This document shows positions 1 through 8,738 of a stretch of DNA of 64,000 bases, piece by piece. Each line of letters starts with the position of its first letter. Positions within the stretch are counted from its first letter, which is position 1. This DNA comes from Corynebacterium sp. HMSC036D02 (GTDB lineage: Bacteria; Actinomycetota; Actinomycetes; Mycobacteriales; Mycobacteriaceae): NCBI RefSeq assembly GCF_001836165.1, contig NZ_KV827662.1, positions 1 through 64,000 on the forward strand, in the 5' to 3' direction. The position numbers were made by a program, and so were the translations under genes. The notes under the pieces are model-generated. The model was not told where the DNA came from. It worked only from the letters and a program-made list of their open reading frames with translations, and made no database searches.

Positions 1-1
1 G

Positions 2-289
2 TTAGAAACCTATGATGATATCCAGCATGCGCAGAAAGTCATCGGCAGGATTATCGACGAATACAATAACCGTGACCGCCACAGCGGGCTGAATGGATAC
101 ACACCTAGTGAAGTGTATTCAGGCACGTGGCGTGACATCCTTGAACATCGCCGAGCAAAGGAAACCGTCTACTACGCGACGCACCCGCACCGCAGACCCA
201 GACCCCGGAAATCCGTCTACAAGCCACCACCTAAAACGGTAGAAATCAACAACGGCAAACCCCTAGCGCCCGAGACAACGAGCGCGTAA
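2..289 (+). CDS. IS3-type transposase, C-terminal end (partial, cut by window edge)
   Basis: The reading frame is open from the left edge to a TAA at 287-289 and encodes 95 residues. The segment YNNRDRHSGLNGYTPSEVY matches the conserved tail of IS3-family OrfB integrases (usual form YNxxRPHSxLGxxTPxE), just after the DDE core. The catalytic residues lie outside the window. A basic, proline-rich tail follows (PHRRPRPRKS). No full terminal inverted repeat or target duplication could be defined to the right, so it is unknown whether the element is intact. IS family assignment is by motif only. Confidence 0.8.
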   Translation, partial: LETYDDIQHAQKVIGRIIDEYNNRDRHSGLNGYTPSEVYSGTWRDILEHRRAKETVYYATHPHRRPRPRKSVYKPPPKTVEINNGKPLAPETTSA

Positions 290-422
290 AGTAACAACCA
301 CATCAAACAGGGGGATGTTCACAACTCAAAGGCAGGCGCCGATCGAGGGCAAAGGGACCAAAGTAAGAGGACCAAACTAGAAGGACCACCAAGCGAGCCT
401 TTCCACATCCCCGGCCGGCTGG
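290..422. other. Right flank of the IS-like element, short GGACCA repeats
   Basis: No gene is seen. The motif GGACCA recurs three times between about 355 and 392 (GGGACCAAAG, AGGACCAAAC, AGGACCACCA). The IS right end should lie here, but its inverted repeat cannot be identified without the left end. Confidence 0.3.
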
Positions 423-1598
423 TTACTTATAGGCCGAGAAGCCCGTAATCTTCTTGCCCATGATGAGGGACTGCACAGTGTCGGTGCCCTCGTAAGTGTG
501 CATGGCCTCGATGTCCGCGAAATGGCGAGCAATATCATTTTCCAGCAAAATGCCGACACCACCGAGCATGTCACGGGCGTCGGCGGCGATGCGGCGAGCA
601 GCGCGGGTGTTGTGGAGCTTCGCCGCCGAAGCCTGTTCCGGTGCCAACGTGCCAGCATCCTCGCGCTGGGAGACCTCGCGGCAGGTCAGCATCATCTGGC
701 TCAAATCGAGCACCATATTGGCCAAGCGCTGCTGAATAATCTGCGCCTTCGCCAACTCCCGACCAAATTGCACTCGCTCCAGCACATACGAGCGGGCAAT
801 CTCGTAGCAGGCCACCGCGGAGCCAAGCGCCATCCAGGACACACCAATGCGAGTCGCAATCAGAACACGCGACACATCCTTGAAGCTGCGGCAGCCCGGA
901 AGCTGGTTGGCGGCGGGAATGCGGCAATCAGTCAAGGTGATGTGCGCCTGGTGGATGGCGCGCAGGGAAAGCTTTCCCTCAATGACAGTCGCCGAGTAGC
1001 CCTCCGTCTCCTGCGGCACGATGAAGCCACCCACGTTGCCATCCTCCATGCGCGCATAGATGATCGTGATGCCGCCGGAAGCGCCGTTGCCGATCCACTT
1101 CTTTTCGCCGTTGAGAACCCACTCATCGCCGTCACGCACCGCGGTGGTCTCCAAAGCGATGGAATCCGAACCGTGCGCGGGCTCGGTCAACCCGAAGGCA
1201 CCCAACAAAGAGCAAGCAGCCATCTGCGGCAAGTACGAAGCCTGCTGTTCCGGAGAACCAAGCATCGAAATTGAGCGCATGGCCAGCCCCGCCTGCACCG
1301 CAATCACCGTGCCCATCGAAGCATCGGCACGCGTGACTTCCATGAGCGTCAAGCCAGCGCCAAGCGTGGACATCTGTTCATGGCCTTCCACCGAAAGCCC
1401 ATCGGTCATCACGTCCAGCTCCCCCAGACGCTGAACCAAGTCCAGCGGATACTCCGCGGCCTGCCAGTGCCGGTTAATCACCGGGTAGGAGTAGTCGCGG
1501 AACTGCGCCGCGCGCTTCCACCCCGCAGCATCGGCCTCAGAAAGGCTGTCAAAGACACCCAGGAAATCAGTGGTGGACTCGAAGAGGTTGTGGGACAT
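423..1598 (-). CDS. Acyl-CoA dehydrogenase, glutaryl-CoA dehydrogenase-like
   Basis: Flavoprotein of 391 residues that should oxidise an acyl-CoA to the enoyl-CoA and pass electrons to ETF. Seen: the acyl-CoA dehydrogenase signature GAFGLTEPAHGSDS around residue 135, KKWIGNG, the helix ERVQFGRELAKAQ, and near the C-terminus TYEGTDTVQSLIMGKKITG, which carries the catalytic glutamate (YEGT) in the position typical of glutaryl-CoA dehydrogenases. Length is normal. The ATG at 1598 is preferred because GGAG lies 8 nt upstream; an in-frame TTG at 1604 is also possible. It is divergent from a TetR regulator, which probably controls it. The natural substrate is not shown by sequence; glutaryl-CoA or a short branched acyl-CoA are the best guesses. 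Confidence 0.9.
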   Translation of the reverse strand: MSHNLFESTTDFLGVFDSLSEADAAGWKRAAQFRDYSYPVINRHWQAAEYPLDLVQRLGELDVMTDGLSVEGHEQMSTLGAGLTLMEVTRADASMGTVIAVQAGLAMRSISMLGSPEQQASYLPQMAACSLLGAFGLTEPAHGSDSIALETTAVRDGDEWVLNGEKKWIGNGASGGITIIYARMEDGNVGGFIVPQETEGYSATVIEGKLSLRAIHQAHITLTDCRIPAANQLPGCRSFKDVSRVLIATRIGVSWMALGSAVACYEIARSYVLERVQFGRELAKAQIIQQRLANMVLDLSQMMLTCREVSQREDAGTLAPEQASAAKLHNTRAARRIAADARDMLGGVGILLENDIARHFADIEAMHTYEGTDTVQSLIMGKKITGFSAYK

Positions 1599-1634
1599 GG
1601 TCAATTCTCCAACTAACAGGCAATACGAATGGCG

Positions 1635-1646
1635 ATTAGCGTTAAT
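1635..1646. promoter_or_regulatory. Near-palindrome in the divergent acyl-CoA dehydrogenase/TetR promoter region
   Basis: ATTAGCGTTAAT is palindromic at 10 of 12 positions, and a related ATTAGC occurs just before the TetR gene (ACCGCCATTAGC near 1781-1792). This is a candidate operator for the neighbouring TetR protein; the assignment is inference from position. Confidence 0.35.
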
Positions 1647-1813
1647 TGTGACCTGACTCTCCCCAGGCTGTCAAGTGTCTCATCACAACGCGCGGCACAG
1701 CCGGGATTCGGAACGATAACCAGACTTCAGGGCCAGTATCTCCCCCAGCCAACCTTCACCCTGCCCCCGCAGGTATACTAACCGCCATTAGCTCATTGAG
1801 GAGGACGCCCGCC

Positions 1814-2371
1814 ATGGCCAACCAAAGACGCCGCGACCAAATCGCTGCCGCCGCACTCGACCTCTTTGACCAGCGCGGCTACCATGCCACCGGCATGGAG
1901 GACATCGCCAAAGCCGTCGGCATGCGCGCCTCCAGCCTGTATAACCACTTCTCCTCCAAGCAAGAACTCCTCGCCGAGGTCACCATCACCGCCATGGAGG
2001 ACCTGCTGCGCGCCAACGCCGCCTGCCTCGCCGGGCTGAGCGATCCCCGCGACAAGCTCGTCGCCACCATGAAAGCCCACGTCATCTACCACGCCACCCA
2101 CGCCCGGCGCGTCCGCGTGGTCAACAACGAGCTCACCAACCTCGAAGAGCCCCACAAATCCGTCGTCCTGCAACTGCGCCGCGATTATGTCGCCCGCTGG
2201 ATGGCCGTGGTCAACGAGGGCGACTTCCACGCCGAAAACCTCAAAATCGCCTGCTGGGCGCTCATCGACATGGGCATCGGCGTCGCCCAATGGTTCAGCC
2301 CCGACGGTGACTACACCGCCGAGGCTTTAGGTGACATGTACGGCCAGTTCGCCCTGCGTCAGCTTACCTAA
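1814..2371 (+). CDS. TetR/AcrR family transcriptional regulator
   Basis: Protein of 185 residues. The N-terminal helix-turn-helix of the TetR family is clear: RRDQIAAAALDLFDQRGYHATGMEDIAKAVGMRASSLYNHFSSKQELL (given here only as its landmarks, residues about 5-55). The rest is the variable ligand-binding, dimerising domain. The ATG at 1814 is chosen because AGGAGG ends 9 nt upstream; a TTG at 1796 would overlap that Shine-Dalgarno. Divergent to the acyl-CoA dehydrogenase, so it most likely represses that gene and itself in response to an acyl-CoA or fatty acid; the ligand cannot be told. Confidence 0.88.
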   Translation: MANQRRRDQIAAAALDLFDQRGYHATGMEDIAKAVGMRASSLYNHFSSKQELLAEVTITAMEDLLRANAACLAGLSDPRDKLVATMKAHVIYHATHARRVRVVNNELTNLEEPHKSVVLQLRRDYVARWMAVVNEGDFHAENLKIACWALIDMGIGVAQWFSPDGDYTAEALGDMYGQFALRQLT

Positions 2372-2379
2372 GAACTCAC

Positions 2380-3429
2380 CTAGGGCGCGCAGCCAATCTG
2401 CTGCTCTTCCTCGCGCCCATCCGGGTACTGCACGCGAACGCGGGAGTAGACCTCGGCGTGGTATCCACACGCCACGCGCTTGTCGACGACCACCTTGACG
2501 CGATCCTCACTGAACGTGCCCTCCGCGCAGTTGGGGTCGCAATCGTTCTCAATGGCCACGCCCTCCGCCTCCGCGGAGTCGGCTCCCCAGCGCTGCCAGT
2601 CCAGCTCATTGACCAAGTAGTTGTTATCCGCACAGGCCAGCGAGATGCGGTCTGGGCCCTCGAGGCCCGTCACGGACACACAGTCTAGGATCGCGGTGGC
2701 ATCGATGGTGGTTTCCACGTCTGGTCCCACCAGGCCGACCACGCGCACCAGCTGGCCGGTGGCGGGCAAGACGGAGAAGGAGACGCGGTCGGAATCGCGA
2801 ATCACGGTGACCAGCTGGTCCTCGCCTTCGCCCTCGACGGTGCCAACCTCGTTGCCGTCGGCGTCCGCCAGCATGTCATAGGCAATCTTCTGCTGCTCAC
2901 TGCTCAAGCCCGGCTGGAGCAACAGCTCCAGCGCGCCCAGCGCGCGGTTGGGGAAGGAATCCGCCAGCTTCTCCAGCCCGGCGCGATCGGTCGCAACGAC
3001 GAGGTCTTCTGGATTGATGGAAGGCTGCGGATCAAAGCCCGGAACCTCTCCTTGCGAGGAAACCTCCACGGCACCGCCGGCATCCACCGCGTATTCGGTG
3101 ATCGCGGTGGCATCACCAAGCGTATCGACGCGCTTCATGTATTCCTTCGCGGTCACGCCTTTATCCACGGCATCAGGCTGGGTTGCGGCAGCTTCGCCGG
3201 CCTGGGTCAGAATCTCCGCGGCCGAGGCCACGGGCTCCGAGTTATTGAGCAGCGGGAAGGCACCACCGATGAGCGCAAGCACCGCGACGGAGGCCGCCGC
3301 TATTGTCCACGTGGGACGGCCCTTCGTAATCTTTGCGAGGGTGTCTTCGGAGCGGGCGAGGGATGCGTCGTCAAGCGCGGCGTCCGGTACCGGATTGGCG
3401 GCGCGGAGCATATCGAGAGAGTTAGGCAT
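2380..3429 (-). CDS. Membrane-anchored anti-sigma-type protein, partner of the ECF sigma factor
   Basis: Protein of 349 residues with a cytoplasmic N-terminus of about 40 residues, one hydrophobic segment (TWTIAAASVAVLALIGGAFPLL, about 40-61), and a long extracytoplasmic domain. This topology and its position directly after an ECF sigma gene fit an anti-sigma factor of the CU044_5270-like actinobacterial type. No HxxxCxxC zinc-binding anti-sigma motif is present. The start codon ATG at 3429 lies inside the end of the sigma gene (8-nt overlap), indicating translational coupling. The outer domain has several cysteines near the C-terminus. The signal sensed is unknown. Confidence 0.72.
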   Translation of the reverse strand: MPNSLDMLRAANPVPDAALDDASLARSEDTLAKITKGRPTWTIAAASVAVLALIGGAFPLLNNSEPVASAAEILTQAGEAAATQPDAVDKGVTAKEYMKRVDTLGDATAITEYAVDAGGAVEVSSQGEVPGFDPQPSINPEDLVVATDRAGLEKLADSFPNRALGALELLLQPGLSSEQQKIAYDMLADADGNEVGTVEGEGEDQLVTVIRDSDRVSFSVLPATGQLVRVVGLVGPDVETTIDATAILDCVSVTGLEGPDRISLACADNNYLVNELDWQRWGADSAEAEGVAIENDCDPNCAEGTFSEDRVKVVVDKRVACGYHAEVYSRVRVQYPDGREEEQQIGCAP

Positions 3430-3916
3430 CGGTTTCTCCTGTGAGTTCGGAAAGGTGGGTACGCGCGCGGTGCAAGCGAACGCGCACGTTATTGCGGGAA
3501 ATGCCGAGGACCTCGGCGATATCGGGGTGGTCGAGGCCCTCCCACGCATGGAGGGTGAGGATTTCGCGCTCGGCATGCGGCAACTGCATCAACGCACGAG
3601 TGATGTCGAGATTGGCATCGACGGCGTCATAACCGGCATAGGATTCCAGTTCATGGTCATCAAGGTTCTCCGTTTCCCGGCGAGTGCGGTAGAACTCGCG
3701 CATCACGTTGCGGGCGATGCCATAGAGCCACGGCAGCGGCGTGCCGCGCAAGGAGTCGAAGCCAGCCCACGCTCGCTCAAACACATCAGCCGCCAGCTCT
3801 TCTGCGTGACTCGGTGGGACGCGGCGGCGCAGGTAGGCCAGAACCGCCGGGTAATACTCGCGAAACAGGCGGGAGAACTCCCGTTTGCGCGAGCCAGGCA
3901 AGGTAAGTACAGACAC
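3422..3916 (-). CDS. ECF RNA polymerase sigma factor
   Basis: Protein of 164 residues with both hallmark regions: sigma-70 region 2 (FREYYPAVLAYLRRR ... AEELAADVFERAW ... PWLYGIARNV) and region 4 (LPHAEREILTLHAWEGLDHPDIAEVLGISRNNVRVRLHRAR). No zinc finger or extra C-terminal domain. Start chosen at GTG 3916 because GGAG precedes it by 7 nt; a GTG at 3946 would add ten residues. Its 3' end overlaps the anti-sigma gene, the classic ECF pair arrangement. Target promoters cannot be inferred. Confidence 0.92.
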   Translation of the reverse strand: MSVLTLPGSRKREFSRLFREYYPAVLAYLRRRVPPSHAEELAADVFERAWAGFDSLRGTPLPWLYGIARNVMREFYRTRRETENLDDHELESYAGYDAVDANLDITRALMQLPHAEREILTLHAWEGLDHPDIAEVLGISRNNVRVRLHRARTHLSELTGETDA

Positions 3917-4011
3917 TAAATAACTCCATATTGTTCGTGGGCTCACTGAGTATGTTGCATTAGAAAGCCAAGCGTTACAGAGAGGCGCTGAAATGGTTTA
4001 CTAGTAGAGCT

Positions 4012-5052
4012 ATGGAACCACTCGAGCTCTCCGCCCTGACGGGCACGCAGTCGCGCACCTACGGCACGCGCAAGATCACCAAGGACATGATCTCAGCACC
4101 CGTGCACGTGGCTATTGCACTGTGGGATGAGCGCTGGGATTCCGCCGAGAACGGCACGATTGACGGCTGGGTCATCGCCGTTAATACCCAGAAAACGCGC
4201 TTCGTGCGCAAGGGCCAGATTCAGAAGGGCGACATCGTTGAGGTAGCCGTCCGCGAATTCGAGAAGGCCACGAAGAATATTCGAGGGCGCAAATGGATCG
4301 TCACTGGGCGCCGGCAAGCGGCACTGCGCGCCGCCTTGGAGGAACGCGGCTATGCCGTGACGGGGAGTTTTGCGGAGGAGAATAGGGCGTCGAAAAGCGC
4401 CAGCTCCGTGCGGCGCAAGCAGGCCGGGATCACCGCGCGCCGCGCGAAGAAGGAAGGCGAGGCCCCGCGCAAGAAGCAGGTCGTAAAGGTAGAAACGCCG
4501 AAGGCGCACTGGTGGCCGAACTTCTCGACGGCCTCCTCCTGGCCCGAAGGCGCCACCGTGCGCATCGCCACGGATGCCTCCTCGGACACGGTGTTCAAGG
4601 GATCCATGTGCTTCGTAGCCAGCAATGGTGACTACCGGTTGCGCACGCGCAAGACGACGGCCAGCACCGATGAACTTGAGCTCGAATCCTTGACCCTGGC
4701 ACTGAAGTACCTGCTCAAGGTCGGCGCAACCAAGGCGATCATCGAGTCAGATTCCGTCGCCGCATTAGAAGCGGTGGAACAGATTCGGCAGAAGGGCTCA
4801 AAGGCAATGCGCTCGCGGGGCGTGTGGAGGGGGTTGTCTTCGGGCTCGCGCTCGCGCTTCCAGCAAGCGTGGCATGACGTGGAGGGAGTCTGCGAAGTGA
4901 CCATTCGCCGCGTGATGGGGCATGCGGGCGACCCGCTGAACCGGGCGGCGGACCAGATTGCGTACATGGGCCTGCGCGCGATTGCGCATCCGATGAAACA
5001 ATCACGCGCCACGCTGAAAGAAGGAATCAGGAAGACGTTGGCCAAGCTCTAA
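4012..5052 (+). CDS. RNase HI-fold protein with an N-terminal extension
   Basis: Protein of 346 residues. The C-terminal half is an RNase H fold with the catalytic set spaced as in RNase HI: D188 (RIATDASSD), E225 (ELELES), D247 (IESDSVAAL), H304 (MGHAGD) and D314 (RAADQIA). The N-terminal 165 residues contain a small domain with DGWVIAVNTQKTRFVRKGQIQKGDIVEV and then a lysine/arginine-rich linker. The extension resembles nothing I recognise and is not the classic hybrid-binding domain. Expected to cut the RNA strand of RNA:DNA hybrids. It stands alone between the sigma operon and a small membrane protein. Confidence 0.75.
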   Translation: MEPLELSALTGTQSRTYGTRKITKDMISAPVHVAIALWDERWDSAENGTIDGWVIAVNTQKTRFVRKGQIQKGDIVEVAVREFEKATKNIRGRKWIVTGRRQAALRAALEERGYAVTGSFAEENRASKSASSVRRKQAGITARRAKKEGEAPRKKQVVKVETPKAHWWPNFSTASSWPEGATVRIATDASSDTVFKGSMCFVASNGDYRLRTRKTTASTDELELESLTLALKYLLKVGATKAIIESDSVAALEAVEQIRQKGSKAMRSRGVWRGLSSGSRSRFQQAWHDVEGVCEVTIRRVMGHAGDPLNRAADQIAYMGLRAIAHPMKQSRATLKEGIRKTLAKL

Positions 5053-5090
5053 TTCGGGGTTCGGTGCACTGGTGGCCTAGGGTAAATCGC

Positions 5091-5552
5091 ATGAGCAATC
5101 CCTTTGACTCCAATCCTTTCGAGGAGCCGGCCAAGCCATTCAACGGCCGTGGGGCTAATCCCTTCGCGGAACCTGCGCGCGAATCCTACGCGGCGCCTTC
5201 TGCGAATCCTTCCGTAGAGCCTTATGCGGATCCCGTCGCGGCACCTTTTGCTGAGCCTGAGCGCGCATACGCCCCGGCGCCGCAAACGGATTATTCCCTT
5301 GAGCAGCACTCGACGGGCGGCACGATCCACAGCTTCTCCCTGTTCAAAGGGCTTTTGAGTCTGTTCTCGGTCCTCATAGGTTTCTCCGGAATTACTGACG
5401 GCGATGTGGCCATGGGCATCGGCTTCGCTTTGCCCGGCGCCTGGTACTTCCTCAAGTCACTACAGCAGAAGGCCAACCCAACCACGCCGCAAAAGCGCCA
5501 CTGGTTTGTCATTTGGCTCATCGCCATCGTGCTCATGTTCTTCGGCGCCTAA
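5091..5552 (+). CDS. Small membrane protein with a proline/alanine-rich N-terminus
   Basis: Protein of 153 residues. The first 70 residues contain short imperfect repeats built on NPF(A/D)EP and (E/D)P(Y/V)A, clearly disordered. Two hydrophobic stretches follow (LLSLFSVLIGF... and WFVIWLIAIVLMFFGA at the extreme C-terminus). ATG 5091 is used because the upstream in-frame GTG has no ribosome site and the SNPF start begins the repeat region. Its stop overlaps the convergent downstream gene by 4 nt. Function not recognised. Confidence 0.7.
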   Translation: MSNPFDSNPFEEPAKPFNGRGANPFAEPARESYAAPSANPSVEPYADPVAAPFAEPERAYAPAPQTDYSLEQHSTGGTIHSFSLFKGLLSLFSVLIGFSGITDGDVAMGIGFALPGAWYFLKSLQQKANPTTPQKRHWFVIWLIAIVLMFFGA

Positions 5553-6022
5553 GCCACAGGCCGCCACCGCGCAACCACCCGCCGCCACACGATGCGCAGC
5601 AGCGAATGAGGAGTTGCCACCACCTCACGCAGGTAGTTCCACAGACGGTCTTTCCGCGGGGTGCGCACGCCGTGCATGTGAACGCGGATCCCCAGGTGCC
5701 AGGCCCACATCCGGGTGCGCAACACGTGGAAGTCATTGGTCACCACGCGGAAATAGTCATAGTCCGGGCACAACGCGTGGGCGCGCTCGAGGTTCTCGTT
5801 GGTGCTGGCAGCCAGCGGCTCCACACGAATCCGCTCTGAGTCCACACCACGCTCGATGAGGTAGCGCGCCATCGGCTCCGCCTCACCGAAACCGGACACG
5901 ATGATCGGTTCCTCCGGCAGCACGCGCGCCAGCACCACCGCGCGGTCCAAGCGGCTGCGCAGCAGCGAGCCGGGCTCGCCGCCCTCCACGCGCGCGCCCA
6001 ACACCAGAAGCGGAAACTGCAT
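5549..6022 (-). CDS. YdcF/DUF218-family protein
   Basis: Protein of 157 residues with the DUF218 pattern: LVLGARVEGGEPGSLLRSRLDRAV at the start, IIVSGFGEAEPMARYLIERGVDSERI in the middle, then ASTNENLERAHAL and VVTNDFHVLRTRMWA. Family members are envelope-associated (SanA, ElyC) or of unknown function; this one has no obvious signal peptide or membrane segment, so a cytoplasmic location is more likely. The ATG at 6022 follows a TAAGCT box by 7 nt, which decides the start; ATG 6043 is the alternative. Divergent from the sugar kinase gene. Confidence 0.8.
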   Translation of the reverse strand: MQFPLLVLGARVEGGEPGSLLRSRLDRAVVLARVLPEEPIIVSGFGEAEPMARYLIERGVDSERIRVEPLAASTNENLERAHALCPDYDYFRVVTNDFHVLRTRMWAWHLGIRVHMHGVRTPRKDRLWNYLREVVATPHSLLRIVWRRVVARWRPVA

Positions 6023-6029
6023 GCCCGCT

Positions 6030-6035
6030 AGCTTA
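6030..6035 (-). promoter_or_regulatory. -10 box of the YdcF-like gene (leaderless layout)
   Basis: TAAGCT read on the minus strand, 7 nt before ATG 6022. Confidence 0.45.
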
Positions 6036-6040
6036 GCGTG

Positions 6041-6046
6041 CATACT
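6041..6046 (+). promoter_or_regulatory. -10 box of the ribokinase-like gene (leaderless layout)
   Basis: CATACT, 7 nt before ATG 6054; no Shine-Dalgarno is available in the gap. Confidence 0.45.
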
Positions 6047-6053
6047 AGTCAGC

Positions 6054-6947
6054 ATGAGCATGTGCGTAGTCGGTTCCATCAACGCTGACCTCGTGGTCCA
6101 CACCGCGCGGCACCCGCAACCGGGCGAAACCCTCTTGGGGCACGGCGGCACCATCACCGCGGGCGGCAAAGGAGCGAACCAGGCGGTCGCTGCCGCTCGG
6201 CTTGGTGCCAAGGTCAGCTTCGTCGGCGCGGTGGGCAGCGATGCCTATGCCGCGCCCGCGATGCACTACTTGCAGGCCAGCGGCGTGGACCTCTCGCACG
6301 TCGAGGCCAGCGAAGAGGTGACGGGCCTGGCGGTCATTACCGTGGATAAGCAGGGCGAAAACACCATTATCGTGGTACCGGGGGCCAATGCGCTTGTCGA
6401 CGATTCCTTCGTCACCCCCCACTCCTCCCCTATCACCGAATCGGAGCTGGTTCTGCTCCAAGGCGAGGTTCCGGCGGAGGGTTTTGCCAAGGCTATTGAG
6501 CTAGCGACGGGGCGGGTCGTGGTCAACCTCGCGCCGGTCATCGAGGTTGAAACGGAAGCTCTCCTGCGTGCTAATCCGCTGCTGGCCAACGAGCACGAAG
6601 CCGGGCTCATCCTAGAGCAACTGGGCCTTAGCGGCGAGGGCGCGCCGGAGGAGCTGGCGCGGCGCCTCACGGAGGCCGGCTTTGCCTCGGTGGTCCTCAC
6701 GCTGGGTGCACGGGGAGCCCTCGTGGCCGAAGGGGCTGAGCTTGTCGACGTCCCCTCCCCGCAGGTCACCGCCGTCGATACGACCGGCGCGGGCGATGCC
6801 TTCGCCGGCGCGCTATGCGCGAGACTACTCCACGGCGACGACCTCGTGGAGGCCGCCACCTATGCCGCTCGAGTCGGGGCTTACGCCGTCACTGGAGAAG
6901 GCGCGCAGGCGTCCTACCCCGATCTCGGGAGCAAGCTCCCCAGCTAA
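6054..6947 (+). CDS. rbsK: PfkB-family sugar kinase, ribokinase-like
   Basis: Protein of 297 residues expected to phosphorylate ribose at O5 with ATP in the cytoplasm. Seen: N-terminal GSINADLVVHTARHPQPGET and the GGKGANQAVAAARLGA signature (about 37-52); C-terminal PfkB signature DTTGAGDAFAGAL with D242 and the catalytic base D248. Length matches ribokinases. It stands alone without ribose transport genes, so a ribokinase role is likely but another sugar or nucleoside substrate is possible. The stop abuts the convergent purE stop without a gap. Confidence 0.85.
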   Translation: MSMCVVGSINADLVVHTARHPQPGETLLGHGGTITAGGKGANQAVAAARLGAKVSFVGAVGSDAYAAPAMHYLQASGVDLSHVEASEEVTGLAVITVDKQGENTIIVVPGANALVDDSFVTPHSSPITESELVLLQGEVPAEGFAKAIELATGRVVVNLAPVIEVETEALLRANPLLANEHEAGLILEQLGLSGEGAPEELARRLTEAGFASVVLTLGARGALVAEGAELVDVPSPQVTAVDTTGAGDAFAGALCARLLHGDDLVEAATYAARVGAYAVTGEGAQASYPDLGSKLPS

Positions 6948-7448
6948 TTACTCCCCGAGGAGCTGGGAGCGCAGGTTCTCGTCCTTCTTCTCCACCTCGG
7001 CGGCCATGTTCTCTTGGTAAGCCTCCATCTTGTCCACCAGTGTCGGGTCACCCGCGGAGAGGATGCGCACGGCAAGCAGGCCGGCATTCTTCGCTCCGCC
7101 GATGGAGACGGTGGCTACCGGCACGCCGCCCGGCATCTGCACGATGGAGAGCAGCGAATCGAGTCCGTCGAGATCCTTCAGCGCACGCGGAATGCCGATG
7201 ACCGGCAGTGGCGTGGCCGCGGCGACCATGCCCGGCAGGTGAGCCGCGCCACCGGCGCAGGCGATGATGGCCTTGAGGCCGCGCTCGTGCGCGGACTTGG
7301 CATAAGCCAGCATCTTCTCCGGGGTGCGGTGCGCGCTAACGACACCCACTTCAAAGGGCACACCGAACTCGGCGAGCACCTCTGCGGCGGGCTTGACGGT
7401 GGGCCAATCGGAATCGGATCCCATGATCAGGCCGACGAGTGGTTCCAT
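6948..7448 (-). CDS. purE: N5-carboxyaminoimidazole ribonucleotide mutase
   Basis: Protein of 166 residues converting N5-CAIR to CAIR in purine synthesis. Seen: [20 protein letters not shown] at the N-terminus, SAHRTPEKM, and the active-site segment [27 protein letters not shown], all typical of class I PurE. AAGGAG stands just upstream of ATG 7448. It lies 42 nt downstream of purK on the same strand, the normal purKE pair, and the two enzymes act in succession. Confidence 0.96.
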   Translation of the reverse strand: MEPLVGLIMGSDSDWPTVKPAAEVLAEFGVPFEVGVVSAHRTPEKMLAYAKSAHERGLKAIIACAGGAAHLPGMVAAATPLPVIGIPRALKDLDGLDSLLSIVQMPGGVPVATVSIGGAKNAGLLAVRILSAGDPTLVDKMEAYQENMAAEVEKKDENLRSQLLGE

Positions 7449-7490
7449 AAAAACTCTCCTTATTAAATAGGTTTCAAGCTCGCTGCGGGC

Positions 7491-8714
7491 TTAAGCCCAC
7501 TGCGCGTGGACGAGAAAGTGGGCGGCATCGTGGGCGATGCGGCGGGTTTCCTCCACGTCCTCACCGACAACGTTGACGTGGCCAATCTTGCGGCCCGGCT
7601 TGTGGTCCTTGCCATAGAGGTGGATCTTCGCCTGGGGGTAACGCTCCATGACTTCACGGACGCGCTGCGGCATGGGCATCTGCGGATCCTCCTCGGCACC
7701 CAGCACATTGGCCATGACCGTAATCGGCGCCAACGGCGCGGTGGAGCCGAGCGGCAAGTCCAGCACGGCGCGCAGATGTTGCTCGAATTGCGAGGTCACG
7801 CAGCCATCCTGGGTCCAGTGGCCGGTGTTGTGGGGGCGCATGGCTAGCTCGTTGACTGCGATATCCTCCTCCACGCATACTCCCGGGGCACCCGAGGCGG
7901 ACGCAATGATGGAGCCGGCGTCTTGCTTCGTTGCGAAGGCGAAGAGCTCCACCGCCAGCACGCCCGTAACGCCCAGCTCGGTGGCCACCTTAATGCCTAC
8001 CTGCATGGCGCGCTCTGCCAGCTCTGGGGACAGGTTCGGGTCAGGAGCAAAAGCCTCGGCGCAGATGCCGTCCCGCTGCACGGATTCGGTGACCGGCCAA
8101 GCCTTCACCTCACCGGAGGGGCGGCGGGCGACGAGCACGGACAGCTCGCGGGTAAGAGCAACTTTTTCCTCTGCCATAAGTGGGGTGCCTGCTGCGAGAA
8201 GTTCTTCTACCAGCGGCTCCAGCTCCTCCGCGGACGGGAACCACACGCCATGGCCGTCGTAGCCGCCGCGGCGGGCTTTGAGGCACACGTGACCGTCGAC
8301 AAGCGCGGCGAAATCCCGCGCATCCTCCACCGAGTCGATGGCAGCAAAGCGCGGCACCGGGGCGCCCAGCTCGGCCAGCTTCTGGCGCATGAGCAGCTTG
8401 TCCTGCGCGTAGAGGAGGGCGGAAGGCTGGGGCTGAACGTTGAGACCGTCGGCGATGAGCGCCTGCACGTGTTCGGTGGGTATGTGCTCGTGCTCAAAAG
8501 TGATTGCATCCGCGCCTTCTGCGGCGGCGGTGAGCACGTCGAGATCGTGATAGTCACCGAGCACCACGTCCGGGATCACCTGTGCGGCGGACTTATCCGG
8601 CGCGGAGGCCAGCACGCGCAGGTGGATATCGAGCTCCGCGGCGGCCGGCTGCATCATGCGTGCAAGCTGGCCGTCTCCATAAACAGTAACGAGGGGTTTG
8701 TGTTGTTCACTCAC
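7491..8714 (-). CDS. purK: N5-carboxyaminoimidazole ribonucleotide synthase
   Basis: ATP-grasp enzyme of 407 residues that carboxylates AIR with bicarbonate and ATP. Seen: YGDGQLARMMQPAAAEL at the N-terminus, ITFEHEHIP, LLYAQDKLLMRQKL, the ATP-grasp KARRGGYDGHG, and the conserved EIAMRPHN-like segment, here NELAMRPHNTGHWTQDG. Start GTG 8714 is preferred because a TAGTAT box ends 7 nt upstream and no ribosome site is needed; a longer frame to 8753 exists. Forms the purK-purE transcription unit. Confidence 0.95.
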   Translation of the reverse strand: MSEQHKPLVTVYGDGQLARMMQPAAAELDIHLRVLASAPDKSAAQVIPDVVLGDYHDLDVLTAAAEGADAITFEHEHIPTEHVQALIADGLNVQPQPSALLYAQDKLLMRQKLAELGAPVPRFAAIDSVEDARDFAALVDGHVCLKARRGGYDGHGVWFPSAEELEPLVEELLAAGTPLMAEEKVALTRELSVLVARRPSGEVKAWPVTESVQRDGICAEAFAPDPNLSPELAERAMQVGIKVATELGVTGVLAVELFAFATKQDAGSIIASASGAPGVCVEEDIAVNELAMRPHNTGHWTQDGCVTSQFEQHLRAVLDLPLGSTAPLAPITVMANVLGAEEDPQMPMPQRVREVMERYPQAKIHLYGKDHKPGRKIGHVNVVGEDVEETRRIAHDAAHFLVHAQWA

Positions 8715-8721
8715 TCTTTCA

Positions 8722-8727
8722 ATACTA
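8722..8727 (-). promoter_or_regulatory. -10 box of purKE (leaderless layout)
   Basis: TAGTAT on the minus strand, 7 nt before GTG 8714. Confidence 0.5.
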
Positions 8728-8738
8728 GCCTTGGGGCC

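Noticed and set aside
7923..8738. N-terminal extension of acetolactate decarboxylase to 7923
   Set aside because: The extension is antisense to purK; the conserved domain begins at ATG 8739.
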